A stretch of DNA of 64,000 nt from Nostoc sp. NIES-4103 (GCF_002368335.1 NZ_AP018288.1:2460208-2524207), one strand, 5' to 3'; positions 18,367-27,598 are shown, counted from the stretch's first letter. Numbers and translations are program-made. Notes: generated by a model not told the origin, from the sequence alone.

Positions 18367-19137
18367 TCAAAAAAACAATTTGAATCTTGCTAGCTGATTT
18401 TCAATCGCCCCTTTGAGGATTTTATTTAGTTCTTTACTGTCTTTAAATTGCAGAATTTGCTGTGTCGGTAAATCAAAAGGAAATTGCCCTTCGATGTCTG
18501 GGCGTTGCATCTGCGTTAACAAAATTTGTTCTGAACGCTTACTTTGCATAGCATAGCCAATTTCCACACAGACATTTGGACTGGGAATTAATTGAGTAGT
18601 TTCTTTACCTGCAATACTAGCAATAGGTGTAGTATCTGCAATAAACAACAAACTCTTACGGATTTTTCGCATCATGGTGCGACTTAGCCGTAGAGGAGCA
18701 TCACCAGGGCGGTAAGATTCTGCTAATGTTAAGGGTAGGCGCGATCGCAAATTCAAAGCTGCCAAACTTTTTTCTAGTCCCTCTTTTAAGGCATCCCTGG
18801 CTGGGGCATACTCAGTTTGATAGCATAAAAAAATAATTGGTTCTAACTGAGCTAACAAAGCTTGCTTAGTGAAATAAATTTCATGACTAATTAAGTCAAT
18901 GTTGGCTACACAATAGCCACCACTACCTTCAATATAAAATTCTATATTTTCCCCTTCCAGATAGCGCCCAAACCAAGTTGATTGCTTAACTTCGTCGCTG
19001 TCTTCTAAAAAATCCGCTCTTAATCCCGATCTCAGTAGACTTTTTTTACTGAGGCGGATGTCTGGTGGGCGTTTTTCCAGTTCTGCGATCGGTTCATAAT
19101 CCTGAAGATACCATGCTCTGAGCGCAATAATTGACAT
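18367..19137 (-). CDS. Protein with TIR-like / predicted nucleotide-binding C-terminal domain
   Basis: The 256-residue soluble protein has an N-terminal beta-rich part (about 1-95) and a C-terminal alpha/beta part (about 98-250). The latter reads IIFLCYQTEYAPARDALKEG, then LLFIADTT and SPNVCVEIGYAMQSKRSEQI, the order expected in TIR-like and 'predicted nucleotide-binding' folds, where the glutamate in NVxxEIGYA is the catalytic NADase residue (here Glu192). Whether this protein cleaves NAD or only shares the fold cannot be judged. It stands alone between repeat-rich spacers, with no CBASS or Thoeris partner adjacent. Confidence 0.55.
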   Translation of the reverse strand: MSIIALRAWYLQDYEPIAELEKRPPDIRLSKKSLLRSGLRADFLEDSDEVKQSTWFGRYLEGENIEFYIEGSGGYCVANIDLISHEIYFTKQALLAQLEPIIFLCYQTEYAPARDALKEGLEKSLAALNLRSRLPLTLAESYRPGDAPLRLSRTMMRKIRKSLLFIADTTPIASIAGKETTQLIPSPNVCVEIGYAMQSKRSEQILLTQMQRPDIEGQFPFDLPTQQILQFKDSKELNKILKGAIENQLARFKLFF

Positions 19138-19572
19138 AAGGCGCTATTTCAAATGTCTGTTGCTATTCGACTTTTTACAAGCTTATCCTATTTTGGATTT
19201 TAGATTTGAGATTTTGGATTAGTAATCAGCTAAAACACATTAAATCTGTACAAACACTTTATCGGATTGTCCTTTGTCATTCGTCATTAGTCTTTAGAAA
19301 GGACAAAGGACAAATGACAACCTTAATTTGTTGTATTTACAAAGGACAAAGGACAAATGACTAATGACAACCATAAAAATACAGCAACACCCAAACATCT
19401 ACTAGCTCTCAACATTTCCTCTCCTTGTTTATACTAGCCAGGGATGTACTTACCTTCCATTACTATAAACAAGTAATGAAAATCAGTTACAGCGCCCCCT
19501 GATTTTCCATAACATGAGGAAATATCGGCGTTCGCGTTGGGTGTTGTTGTGTTTTGGCGAGACAGACATAAA
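19138..19572. other. Intergenic with AAGGACAAATGAC-type repeats
   Basis: Between 19260 and 19365 there are alternating GACAAAG/GACAAATG short repeats on both strands. No gene was found in the rest of this AT-rich stretch. Confidence 0.5.
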
Positions 19573-19730
19573 TCAAACAGCGTCTTTTACCTCTTTCTTT
19601 ATTACAAATTCAGCTGTTGCATCTGCCAGGGAAGCTTTATTAGCTTCAATTATTAGATTAGCATCTGTAGATTGACGTGGATATTTTTGCAATTAAACTT
19701 TACTTTTAATTCTATTAGTAAGGTAGTCAT
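19573..19730 (-). pseudogene. Possible frameshifted small gene
   Basis: From an ATG at 19730 the minus strand reads MTTLLIELKVKFN and then goes out of frame. A different frame continues as QKYPRQSTDANLIIEANKAS and ends EVKDAV with a TGA at 19573. Joining the two frames would give a protein of about 52 residues. This looks like a small gene with one frameshift, but the length is short and I do not recognise it. Chance is a real alternative. Confidence 0.3.
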
Positions 19731-19863
19731 TACAATTCCCACCCTACATTTAGCCAAATGGCAAAATTACGTCAAATATATGATGTTTTATTAAGTATAA
19801 ACTTAAAAAATATTAAGTTTTGAAAATCCCATAACCCATTCCCTATTCCCCATGCCCGATGCC

Positions 19864-22584
19864 CTATCTTTGCAATTTGATAGGAATCTCAATCCAGAAT
19901 TCTGTACCTTTGCCTGGTTCTGAAATACATTCCATCATTCCACCGTGGTTTTCTACAACAATCTGGTAGCTGATTGCCAATCCTAGTCCAGTACCTTTAC
20001 CTACCATCTTGGTAGTGAAAAAAGGATCGAAAACTCGTTTTCTGACTTCTTCAGTCATTCCCGAACCATTATCAGCAATGCGAATTAGCAAGCGTGATTT
20101 GTCTGTTGAGACTCTAGTAGAAATCCAAATCTGAGGTGCAGTCAGAGAATTTGTTGCTGTTACTGTTCTTTGCTTTTCTAGGGCATCAATGGCATTGCTA
20201 ATAACATTCATAAATACTTGATTCATCTGTCCAGCGTAGCATTCTACCCGTGGCAAGTTGCCATAGTCTTTAATGACTTCAATGGCAGTCAAATCAGCAT
20301 TTGCTTTGAGGAGATGATGCAAAATTAATAAGGTGTTTTCTATGCCTTCATGGAGGTCAACAGCTTTGTTGTCAGCTTCATCTAGGCGAGAAAAATTGCG
20401 TAATGACAAGACTATAGAACGGATGCGATCGGCCCCGACTTGCATAGAGGACATGATTTTCGGTAAATCTTCTTCTAAAAAGTCTAAATCGATCGCTTCG
20501 GTTGCTAATCGAATTTCATTTTTTGGGTACGGATAGTGCAACTGGTAAATTTTTACAAGCTCCAGGAGTTGCTGAGTATAATTACTAGCATGGTACAGAT
20601 TGCCGTAGATAAAATTAACGGGATTATTAATTTCGTGTGCTATACCCGCCACTAACTGTCCTAAGCTAGACATTTTTTCTGACTGAATTAATTTTGACTG
20701 TGTTTGGTGGAGTTGATGTAAGGTATGCTCTAATTGTGCAGCTTTGGCTAGTGCTTGTGTTTCAGCAACACAGCTTTGTTCGTAGAGTTGTGCTTGTTGA
20801 ATAGCGATCGCAGCTTGATCTGCTAGTTGTTGCAATAAATTAATTTCTGCATCCTGCCAATTTCTAGGCGCGTCACACTGATGGGCAATAAGTAAGCCCC
20901 AAAGTTGCGTATTGATGTTGATGGGAACGATTAAGTTAGCTTGCACTTGCAGACTTTGCAAAAACTCTCGATGACAAGCACTCAAAGAATCCCTTGACAC
21001 ATCATCAATGGCCCTTACCCTTCCTCGAAAGTATAGACGAGCATATTCATCGGGAAAACATTCTTTTGGCGCTTTGATTCCCAACATCGACATCCAGTCA
21101 CCGTTAATCTCTTCAACAATCACTTCTCCATCAGATTCACTGGTTATCTGAAAAATCAACATCCGGTCTGAATTTAGCAAGGGACGGACTTCCCGGACGA
21201 TAGTTTGCAAAGTGGTTTTCAAGTCCAATGTACTGCGGATATGCTGAGTAACTTGGTTAAGTACCTTGGTAAGTAGTAATGATTTTTCTAGTTCAGCAGT
21301 TTGTTCTTGCACCCGACATTCTAAGGTAGTATTCAAAGCTTGAACTTGTTGGTACATTTGTTGCTGCTGAATTGCGATGGAGAAGTGATAGCAAAAAGCT
21401 TTCCCTAGTGAAATTTCTTCGCTTTTCCATTCAAGTGCTTGTCCTTTTCTTTGTTCTCGCCATACTTCAAAGGAAAGCCTGGGTAGGTTTTGGCGCTGAC
21501 TTTGGTCACAGCGTCCCGCCCACAAGATTTCGCTGTCAAATGCAGCACGGAAAATACTGATCACACCGATAAAGTTTTGGTGATAATGTAAGGGAATGAT
21601 CAACAGTCCGCGAATCTGAGTAGATTGGAATGCAGGAGCCAAAACTCGCAAACGCGGTTCTTTGTAGAGGTCAGTAATTGCCCAAACATTACCAGGTTTA
21701 AATTCAGCTATCCAGTTTTGCCAGACGGGATGCTGTTCGATGACGCTGTTTTCTAACTCATAAGGCAGTTTTGGTTGTTCGCCCCATGTGTAAACTTCTG
21801 TACTGTAATCAACGTAAAGTCTACCACCAATACCACCAAAGGTAGCAATGACTTCTTCTAATCCCTGCTGCAATTGGATTGTAGGTAGTTGATGTAACAG
21901 TGTATTCACTCGATTAATTGTGGCTTCTCGCTCTTGCTTAGCACGGGCTTCAGAGAGTAAATTACTTTGAGCGATCGCGATCGCCACTTGATCCACAACT
22001 TCTTGCACTACTTTCAGTTCCCGCTTTAAAATCGTGCGCGCTTGACTGTGGTGTGATACCAATAATCCCCACAATTGAGGCTTTGCTGATTCTTGACTAT
22101 AGTCATGATATAAAATCGGCACTACCAGCGAAGACTGTACGCCCATTGCTTTTAAGTATTGAAGATGACAAGGGTCTATCTGCCGATAGTGAATACTTCC
22201 CGTTGCCAGAGGTTTGCTGGTTTCTGTTTCTAGTGGCGATAGTCCAATCTTGCCACTGGCTACATCCACTATTGAACGTTGTCGCGCCGACAGAAACATC
22301 TCTCTGGCTTCATGAGGAATATCATCTGCTGGGAAATGCAATCTTAACAGTGATGGTAGAGACTGTCCATGAATAGATTCGGCAATGACTTCACCGCTGC
22401 CATCAGCATCAAACCGATACACCATCACTCGGTCTGTAGCCAAAAACAAGCGGATTTCAGCAACGGTAGCTGTTAATATCTCTTGTAGTTCGAGCGATCG
22501 CCTAATTTGGCTTGTTATCTGATGCAATAAACCTTCGTGGTTGAAGGTTTGCGGCGAACCACTTGGGTTATTTGGATATGCCAT
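19864..22584 (-). CDS. Multi-GAF histidine kinase with two candidate bilin-binding GAF domains
   Basis: The 906-residue soluble protein has three GAF-like domains and a histidine kinase core. GAF1 (about 25-205) has FPADDIPHEAR, the phytochrome PASDIP-type motif, and DPCHLQYLKAMGVQSSLVVP with Cys139-His140 at the chromophore position. GAF2 (about 225-410) lacks that cysteine. GAF3 (about 440-600) has SACHREFLQSLQVQANLIVP with Cys537-His538, as in cyanobacteriochromes. The kinase has the H-box GIAHEINNP (His650), an N-box with NVISNAIDALE and GTGLGLAIS. It likely senses light and phosphorylates an unlinked response regulator. There is no PHY domain. Bilin binding is inferred from the cysteine motifs. 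Confidence 0.85.
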   Translation of the reverse strand: MAYPNNPSGSPQTFNHEGLLHQITSQIRRSLELQEILTATVAEIRLFLATDRVMVYRFDADGSGEVIAESIHGQSLPSLLRLHFPADDIPHEAREMFLSARQRSIVDVASGKIGLSPLETETSKPLATGSIHYRQIDPCHLQYLKAMGVQSSLVVPILYHDYSQESAKPQLWGLLVSHHSQARTILKRELKVVQEVVDQVAIAIAQSNLLSEARAKQEREATINRVNTLLHQLPTIQLQQGLEEVIATFGGIGGRLYVDYSTEVYTWGEQPKLPYELENSVIEQHPVWQNWIAEFKPGNVWAITDLYKEPRLRVLAPAFQSTQIRGLLIIPLHYHQNFIGVISIFRAAFDSEILWAGRCDQSQRQNLPRLSFEVWREQRKGQALEWKSEEISLGKAFCYHFSIAIQQQQMYQQVQALNTTLECRVQEQTAELEKSLLLTKVLNQVTQHIRSTLDLKTTLQTIVREVRPLLNSDRMLIFQITSESDGEVIVEEINGDWMSMLGIKAPKECFPDEYARLYFRGRVRAIDDVSRDSLSACHREFLQSLQVQANLIVPININTQLWGLLIAHQCDAPRNWQDAEINLLQQLADQAAIAIQQAQLYEQSCVAETQALAKAAQLEHTLHQLHQTQSKLIQSEKMSSLGQLVAGIAHEINNPVNFIYGNLYHASNYTQQLLELVKIYQLHYPYPKNEIRLATEAIDLDFLEEDLPKIMSSMQVGADRIRSIVLSLRNFSRLDEADNKAVDLHEGIENTLLILHHLLKANADLTAIEVIKDYGNLPRVECYAGQMNQVFMNVISNAIDALEKQRTVTATNSLTAPQIWISTRVSTDKSRLLIRIADNGSGMTEEVRKRVFDPFFTTKMVGKGTGLGLAISYQIVVENHGGMMECISEPGKGTEFWIEIPIKLQR

Positions 22585-22922
22585 TACCGGGTATACCTAA
22601 AATAAAGATATAAAACTCTACACAAAACCCTTGCTAGATGCCGAACCCTATTTGTAACTATAAATTTTCAATAGTCAATAATTTAAACAGTATTATTAAG
22701 AAACACTTAATTTTATATCCTCAAATCTTAAAATGTATACGGTAATATTATGCAAATCACACAATTCAAAATATCTTTATATATTTATGATGCTTTTTTA
22801 CAAACTTTTGAAATTTACTAATGTTTAAATAAGCAATTTTACTTATTTTATTTGTAATAACTTTATGTATGGGAGGAATATAAACATCCCCCCTCGTACT
22901 GTAAAATTATTAAATCTAGTAA
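22585..22922. other. AT-rich intergenic region
   Basis: This spacer upstream of the GAF kinase and downstream of the NADAR gene is strongly AT-rich. It should contain the kinase promoter. No repeat, RNA or small gene was seen. Confidence 0.4.
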
Positions 22923-23408
22923 CTATTCGGACATAAATTCAACGGGAATTACTGTAGATAAACATAATTGGCGAATTTCTTCACGTACACTCATGAGAAT
23001 TTTGCCGAGATGGTTTTGACCAGTTTTATTTGCACCACAGCCCCAGAAATAATCAGTTGGCGAGTTCTCCACTAGTATCTCATCGCCTGTGGTCAAAAGA
23101 ATTTCTCTAATATCTGCATGAGTGAGAAACTTTTTGAGTACTGCTTGTCGCATAACTTGGGTTTTGACTATTTCCCAGTCTGGGCGACATTGGCGTGTGC
23201 TACATCGTCCCAAAGCAGCAGCTTCTTCTGGGGTTTCAGCAGTACGTATTACAGGTATAATTACCGAATCTATACTACCTACAAACTTTTGTGCTTGATA
23301 ATAATGCTCCACCGTTGACCAGTAAGTACCTTGGATGTGGATTCCGTGGGGAGAAAAGTTAGAAAAACAACCATAAGGCTGCCAAACCTTGTAAAAGTAA
23401 ATGGTCAT
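22923..23408 (-). CDS. NADAR (YbiA-like) family protein
   Basis: The 161-residue protein begins MTIYFYKVWQPYGCFSNFSP and continues with YWSTVEHYYQAQKF, RQCRPDWEIVKTQVM, DEILVENSPTDYFWGCG and TGQNHLGKILMSVR. These are the conserved blocks of the NADAR/YbiA-like family, in which members remove damaged riboflavin biosynthesis intermediates (N-glycosidase) or act on ADP-ribose. The length fits a single domain. It is divergent from the DUF2243 gene. The family call is secure; the substrate here is not proven. Confidence 0.88.
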   Translation of the reverse strand: MTIYFYKVWQPYGCFSNFSPHGIHIQGTYWSTVEHYYQAQKFVGSIDSVIIPVIRTAETPEEAAALGRCSTRQCRPDWEIVKTQVMRQAVLKKFLTHADIREILLTTGDEILVENSPTDYFWGCGANKTGQNHLGKILMSVREEIRQLCLSTVIPVEFMSE

Positions 23409-23566
23409 ATGAAAATTTCTCTTTTATATATCAACTTCTATAATGCCTGTAGATGCTAACAGGAAGTTGTCAACTTTAGATTGAAACTCAAGACTTGCCT
23501 CTAGAGAGAAGATATTGCTAGGAAAAAATTTTATCGTGTCAGAGAAACTTGTCTAAGAGGTTGACA

Positions 23567-24079
23567 ATGGAGATAGAAAGTGGTAGAAGACATCAGCATA
23601 TGCCACTGGTTATAGCTGGGATTTTCCTCGGTCTAGGATTGGGAGGCTTTGTTGATGGCATCCTGCTGCATCAGATTCTGCAATGGCATCATATGTTGAG
23701 TAACATTAGACCTCTCTCCACCACCTCTAACATTGATTTGAACATGGTATGGGACGGCTTGTTTCATGCCCTTGACTGGATATTAACCGTAATAGGAGTA
23801 GCATTGCTGTGGTGGGCTGGAGGTCGTAAAGATGTTCCTTGGTCATCACACACCTTTGTTGGGTCTTTGCTGATGGGTGCGGGGTTATTCAATGTGGTTG
23901 AAGGAATTATTGACCATCAAATTCTGGGTATCCATCATGTGAAACCAGGCCCGAATCAATTCGCTTGGGATATGGGATTTTTGGTGTTTGGTGCGTTGCT
24001 TGTTGTAATCGGCTGGTTACTGCTACAAAATCGCTTGAAGAGTGATAATTTTAGTTACCTTGATAGCAGTTCCCAATAA
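23567..24079 (+). CDS. DUF2243 membrane protein
   Basis: The ATG at 23567 follows AAGAGG, giving 170 residues. The protein has four hydrophobic segments and the histidine-rich motifs GGFVDGILLHQILQWHHM, GLFHALDW and VVEGIIDHQILGIHHVKPG, the pattern of the DUF2243 family. The paired histidines at membrane edges suggest metal or heme binding, but no function is established for the family as far as I know. It stands alone, divergent from the NADAR gene. Confidence 0.82.
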   Translation: MEIESGRRHQHMPLVIAGIFLGLGLGGFVDGILLHQILQWHHMLSNIRPLSTTSNIDLNMVWDGLFHALDWILTVIGVALLWWAGGRKDVPWSSHTFVGSLLMGAGLFNVVEGIIDHQILGIHHVKPGPNQFAWDMGFLVFGALLVVIGWLLLQNRLKSDNFSYLDSSSQ

Positions 24080-24277
24080 TAGCAAAATTAATCATCGCTC
24101 CACTTACAATCTTGCTCCCGATGGGTATGGGGCTTAGTATGCTTTTATAGAACAGCAAGAGACTATTTATAAAGTAAATCTTAAGTAGCCACGCCAGTAG
24201 AGTGCGTTATGACTTCAGCCTAACGCACGGATGCATAATACTGGTATGACAAGGCTAAAATGATGCATTATGGCTTT
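24080..24277. other. Intergenic with inverted AACGCA blocks
   Basis: This stretch holds GTGCGTTATG and CCTAACGCAC as a short imperfect inverted repeat (about 24199-24229). It leads into the 55-bp cruciform repeat. No gene was seen. Confidence 0.35.
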
Positions 24278-24332
24278 CTTGTGGGATGGGCGTCTCGCCC
24301 GTCCGGTGCGGGCTAGAAGCCCACACCACAAG
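24278..24332. repeat. 55-bp cruciform repeat, copy 2 (inverted)
   Basis: This is the exact reverse complement of 16050-16104, with the identity continuing into the following ATTATAT. The remaining bases to 24631 form an AT-rich spacer before the AIM24-like gene with no recognisable feature. Confidence 0.8.
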
Positions 24333-24631
24333 AATTATATTTCTTGCCGCGCCAATACAGTGCGTTAGGCTCTTTCATCATATGTTTAATGACAAATCAT
24401 ACAGAAAATATCCGCCTAACACACCCTACCTTAACTTGATTTTTACTTTATAAATCACCTCTAAAAAAGTACCATCAAGGACTGATAATAGCCATTGAGC
24501 AATCTCAATACACAAAAAAACTACTAGCAATGAAAAACAAATCAAATTATGTAAATTCAACCAGGCAATTATTCCTTGATGAATTATAATTTATACTTTG
24601 ACAATTCCAGCAAAATCAAAGGTAAAAATTA

Positions 24632-25360
24632 ATGCAACACCAAGTGAAGATTTTAGAACCAACAGATTTATGGTATTTAGAAAACAATATTAATAAAGAA
24701 ACTAACAGATATTATCACCCTACCAAAGATATTCCTTTTGTTCAACAAGTTGAAATCAAGCTAGAAAACTCTGGAGTTGTCATTCAAAAAGGTTCGATGT
24801 ACAGTTGTGTTGGTAAATTAACTTATGGTGTTTATAAAACTGATAACCGTTTAAAAGATATCTGGATATCTTTGAGGACAGACATAGATTACAACGCTCC
24901 TGTTTATAGAGGTACTGGTACGGTTAAGCTCGAACCTAGACAAAAAGGAGACTTTTTGCATTACACCAATATTGAAATATTAGAACACGAACAATGGGAG
25001 TTTGATGATGGTGTATTTCAGTTTTGTTCTGACAATGTAGTCATAGGTACTAAACGATTAAAGTTCCGCCAAATTTCTGGTTCTGATGATGGGAGATGGA
25101 GAATTGCTCTGTCAGCTTTACCTGGGCAAAAAGCTCAAGTGGTGACAGCTACATTGGCACCAACTAAAATTATTGAACTAAACAAAGGTGAAATTTTGAT
25201 TGCTGATTATGATATGGTTAAAGGATTTACCAAGGGTATTGAAGAAGATTGTCGCAAATTGGGCCATTTTGGTAAAGGAGGAGGAGAAGGTTTTGTTTGG
25301 TTTTATAGCGGAGAGGGTAAATTATTAGTATCTGAAACTAGTGGTATGGCTCTTGGATAA
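24632..25360 (+). CDS. AIM24-like family protein
   Basis: The 242-residue protein is beta-rich, with VVIQKGSMYSCVGKLTYGVY, VYRGTGTVKLEPRQKGDFLH and ILIADYDMVKGFTKG, which match the layout of the AIM24/TIGR00266-type double beta-helix family (a glycine-rich turn after 'LEP' and a late 'GGEGF' segment). There is no signal peptide. It ends 19 bases before the convergent HsdR fragment. The family function is unclear in bacteria; the call rests on pattern recognition. Confidence 0.55.
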   Translation: MQHQVKILEPTDLWYLENNINKETNRYYHPTKDIPFVQQVEIKLENSGVVIQKGSMYSCVGKLTYGVYKTDNRLKDIWISLRTDIDYNAPVYRGTGTVKLEPRQKGDFLHYTNIEILEHEQWEFDDGVFQFCSDNVVIGTKRLKFRQISGSDDGRWRIALSALPGQKAQVVTATLAPTKIIELNKGEILIADYDMVKGFTKGIEEDCRKLGHFGKGGGEGFVWFYSGEGKLLVSETSGMALG

Positions 25361-25379
25361 GATAGGATGAAACAACTAG

Positions 25380-26270
25380 CTATTGTACAGTACAAAAAGG
25401 TCGTCGAAGCAATTTTTTACTGATGCTAATTCCATTGGAATCAAAAACTATAAAGTGCTTTATTAGTTCCAAGAAACGCCGTTTGTCAAATATACCTTGA
25501 ATCAAAATTTCTAGTTCAGTTGCACCCAAGGCAGTAAAATCTTCACCATCAATTGTGTGCCAAGGTAAAAACTCTTGCCAATCCGAAGTTAATGTACCAA
25601 CTCGGCAACGATTTTGGTAAGTAATAACTAGGAATGTATTATAGACAAACAGCTTTGGTATCTGTTGCAAGTAGGTTTGAATTCGTTGATAACCTGCTTT
25701 AAATTTGGCACGTTCATCACTTGGATGAATTGAGATAATAACTGCTAACGGTAAACCGTTGATAAAGACAACTACATCAGGACAGTGAGCATAATTCCCT
25801 TCAACTACAGTCAAGGAATGAATAACTAGCCAATCATTGTTCAGTAGATTAGATGAATCAATGAGCCATACTTTGTCATAAACTATTTGTTTGTTGAAGA
25901 GGTATTCAACTTCAACACCATCGGTCAAAAGTTTGTGAAAGCGGCGGTTATTTTCTACTAAGTCATAACTCTCTATACAAGTCACTTGATAGATAGCTTT
26001 AGCGATCGCTTCATGGGGTTTTGTCGGGTTAATCTTGTGTAAAGCACTGTGAAGGCGATCGCGCAAAACCACTTCACTGTAACTACTGCGTCCTATGCGA
26101 TACTTCCCCCAAGCAATATCTGGTTCTAACAAAACTGTGTAGCCAATGACCTCAAACCAAGTCAGCAAAGATGGCGCGATCGCACATTGTCTGAAGTCAA
26201 AGCGGCGGCGAAGTTTTCTTGCAATATATCTCGCCTTCACAGTTGTTTGTCTTAGCTGTGCTGGATTCAT
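25380..26270 (-). CDS. Truncated type I restriction HsdR N-terminal fragment
   Basis: The 296 residues (from the ATG at 26270; a TTG at 26294 is possible) match only the N-terminal nuclease region of type I restriction R subunits: YSEVVLRDRLHSALHKINPT, DGVEVEY, PDVVVFINGLPLAVI, LFVYNTFLVITYQNRCRVGT, FDKRRFLELIKHFIVF. The frame ends where the helicase would begin (full HsdR is about 1000 residues). In the PD-(D/E)xK site, Asp155 is kept but the usual E-x-K is ISI (Ile169, Ile171), so nuclease activity should be lost. No hsdM or hsdS is present. It is either a decaying remnant or a re-used domain. Confidence 0.75.
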   Translation of the reverse strand: MNPAQLRQTTVKARYIARKLRRRFDFRQCAIAPSLLTWFEVIGYTVLLEPDIAWGKYRIGRSSYSEVVLRDRLHSALHKINPTKPHEAIAKAIYQVTCIESYDLVENNRRFHKLLTDGVEVEYLFNKQIVYDKVWLIDSSNLLNNDWLVIHSLTVVEGNYAHCPDVVVFINGLPLAVIISIHPSDERAKFKAGYQRIQTYLQQIPKLFVYNTFLVITYQNRCRVGTLTSDWQEFLPWHTIDGEDFTALGATELEILIQGIFDKRRFLELIKHFIVFDSNGISISKKLLRRPFCTVQ

Positions 26271-26440
26271 GAAAGTAAAAGCTGTGTATTGCAAGCATGA
26301 AATAAAAGGGAATGAAAAAGAGGATTTTCCATTCCCTAATCAACTTCAATGACCAACCAATAGAGAGAAGGAGAAAACAAAAAACTTACAACAGCGGTTT
26401 TACCGCGTTAACATTGACAGATTAATGTTCATAACTTGTT

Positions 26441-27409
26441 CTAGTTACCAGCAAGTATTTCTACGTTGCCTTTTTGCAGTGCTTCTAGTGCTTCGCCTTC
26501 AGCATCTTCTTGCTTTTTAGCAGCTTCTTCAGCAGCTATGCTGACACCTACCAATTTTTCTTTGTCTGCGTCGCTTTCGAGGATACCGTATTCAATCAAC
26601 AAATCTTCTAACTCGTCCATCTCGATGGGTGTAGGAATAGCAAGATTTGTATTGTTGATAATCTTGTCTGCTAATTTACGGTATTCATTTGCTTGATTGC
26701 TATCAGGTGCATACTCATTGACAGTCATCCGTCGCAATTCAGCGTGTTGCACGATGTTGTCACGGGGGACGAAGTGAATCATCTGGGTGCTTAAACGAGA
26801 TGCTAGGGTGGTAATCAGTTCGTCTTCTCGGTCAGTTTTGCGGCTATTACAAATTAGACCACCCAAGCGCACACCACCAGTGTGAGCATATTTGAGAACA
26901 CCGCGAGAAATGTTGTTAGCAGCAAACATCGCCATCATTTCACCGGAGGTAACAATATAGATTTCTTGTGCTTTCCCCTCCCGAATTGGCATGGCGAAGC
27001 CACCGCATACAACGTCACCTAACACGTCGTAGGATACGAAATCTACCCCACTGTAAGCGCCGTTTTCTTCGAGGAAGTTGATAGCGGTGATGATCCCACG
27101 ACCGGCGCAACCTACGCCAGGTTCTGGCCCACCAGATTCTACGCATCTAATACCTCTAAAGCCTTCAATCACCACTTCTTCAAGTTCTAAATCTTCTACA
27201 GCGCCTCGTTCCGCAGCCAAGTGCAGCACGGTAGTTTGGGCTTTACAGTGGAGAATCAAACGGGTGGAGTCTGCTTTAGGGTCACATCCGACAATCAAGA
27301 TGCGTTGACCTACTTCTGCCATAGCGGCTAAGGTATTTTGAGAGGTGGTAGATTTACCAATACCGCCTTTACCGTAGAAAGCTATTTGTCTAATTTTTTC
27401 GTCGGACAT
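26441..27409 (-). CDS. nifH: Nitrogenase iron protein (NifH/VnfH type)
   Basis: The 322-residue protein has the P-loop GKGGIGKS (13-20), Cys101 in GCAGRG and Cys135 in DVVCGGFAM for the 4Fe-4S cluster, and Arg104 at the ADP-ribosylation position. It reduces the nitrogenase MoFe or VFe partner with ATP in anaerobic cells. It is longer than the usual ~296 residues through a C-terminal tail of about 30 residues (EAAKKQEDAEGEALEALQKG). No nifD/K, vnfD/G/K or nifB lies nearby, so it is an orphan copy. A molybdate-type regulator gene lies upstream on the same strand. AGGA precedes the ATG. Assignment to Nif versus Vnf cannot be made by eye. Confidence 0.93.
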   Translation of the reverse strand: MSDEKIRQIAFYGKGGIGKSTTSQNTLAAMAEVGQRILIVGCDPKADSTRLILHCKAQTTVLHLAAERGAVEDLELEEVVIEGFRGIRCVESGGPEPGVGCAGRGIITAINFLEENGAYSGVDFVSYDVLGDVVCGGFAMPIREGKAQEIYIVTSGEMMAMFAANNISRGVLKYAHTGGVRLGGLICNSRKTDREDELITTLASRLSTQMIHFVPRDNIVQHAELRRMTVNEYAPDSNQANEYRKLADKIINNTNLAIPTPIEMDELEDLLIEYGILESDADKEKLVGVSIAAEEAAKKQEDAEGEALEALQKGNVEILAGN

Positions 27410-27572
27410 GATGATGTTTCCTGCAATAGTTTGTTTGGTGGGTCTTTTGGAGCGTTTTTGTGTTCACACTGTTAGTTACAGATGTGACTGGTTATAGAAC
27501 GTCGTTGGAGGCGATCGTTCTACAACAAAAACATCTAGTATTGAGTACATATGATTCGTGTGAAATTTTTGG

Positions 27573-27598
27573 TTGTCATTTGTCAGGACAAATGACAA
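27573..27598. repeat. 26-bp palindrome upstream of nifH
   Basis: TTGTCATTTGTC and its exact complement face each other across two bases, about 165 bases upstream of the nifH start. It could be a regulatory site. However, the half unit CAAATGAC also occurs in short tandem repeats elsewhere (16270, 19300, 62980), so it may be a repeat unit in head-to-head form. Confidence 0.5.

Noticed and set aside
26441..27409. ChlL/BchL (protochlorophyllide reductase iron protein)
   Set aside because: The GPEPGVGCAGRG and DVVCGGFAMP segments and the overall match are those of nitrogenase iron proteins; ChlL differs in these regions.
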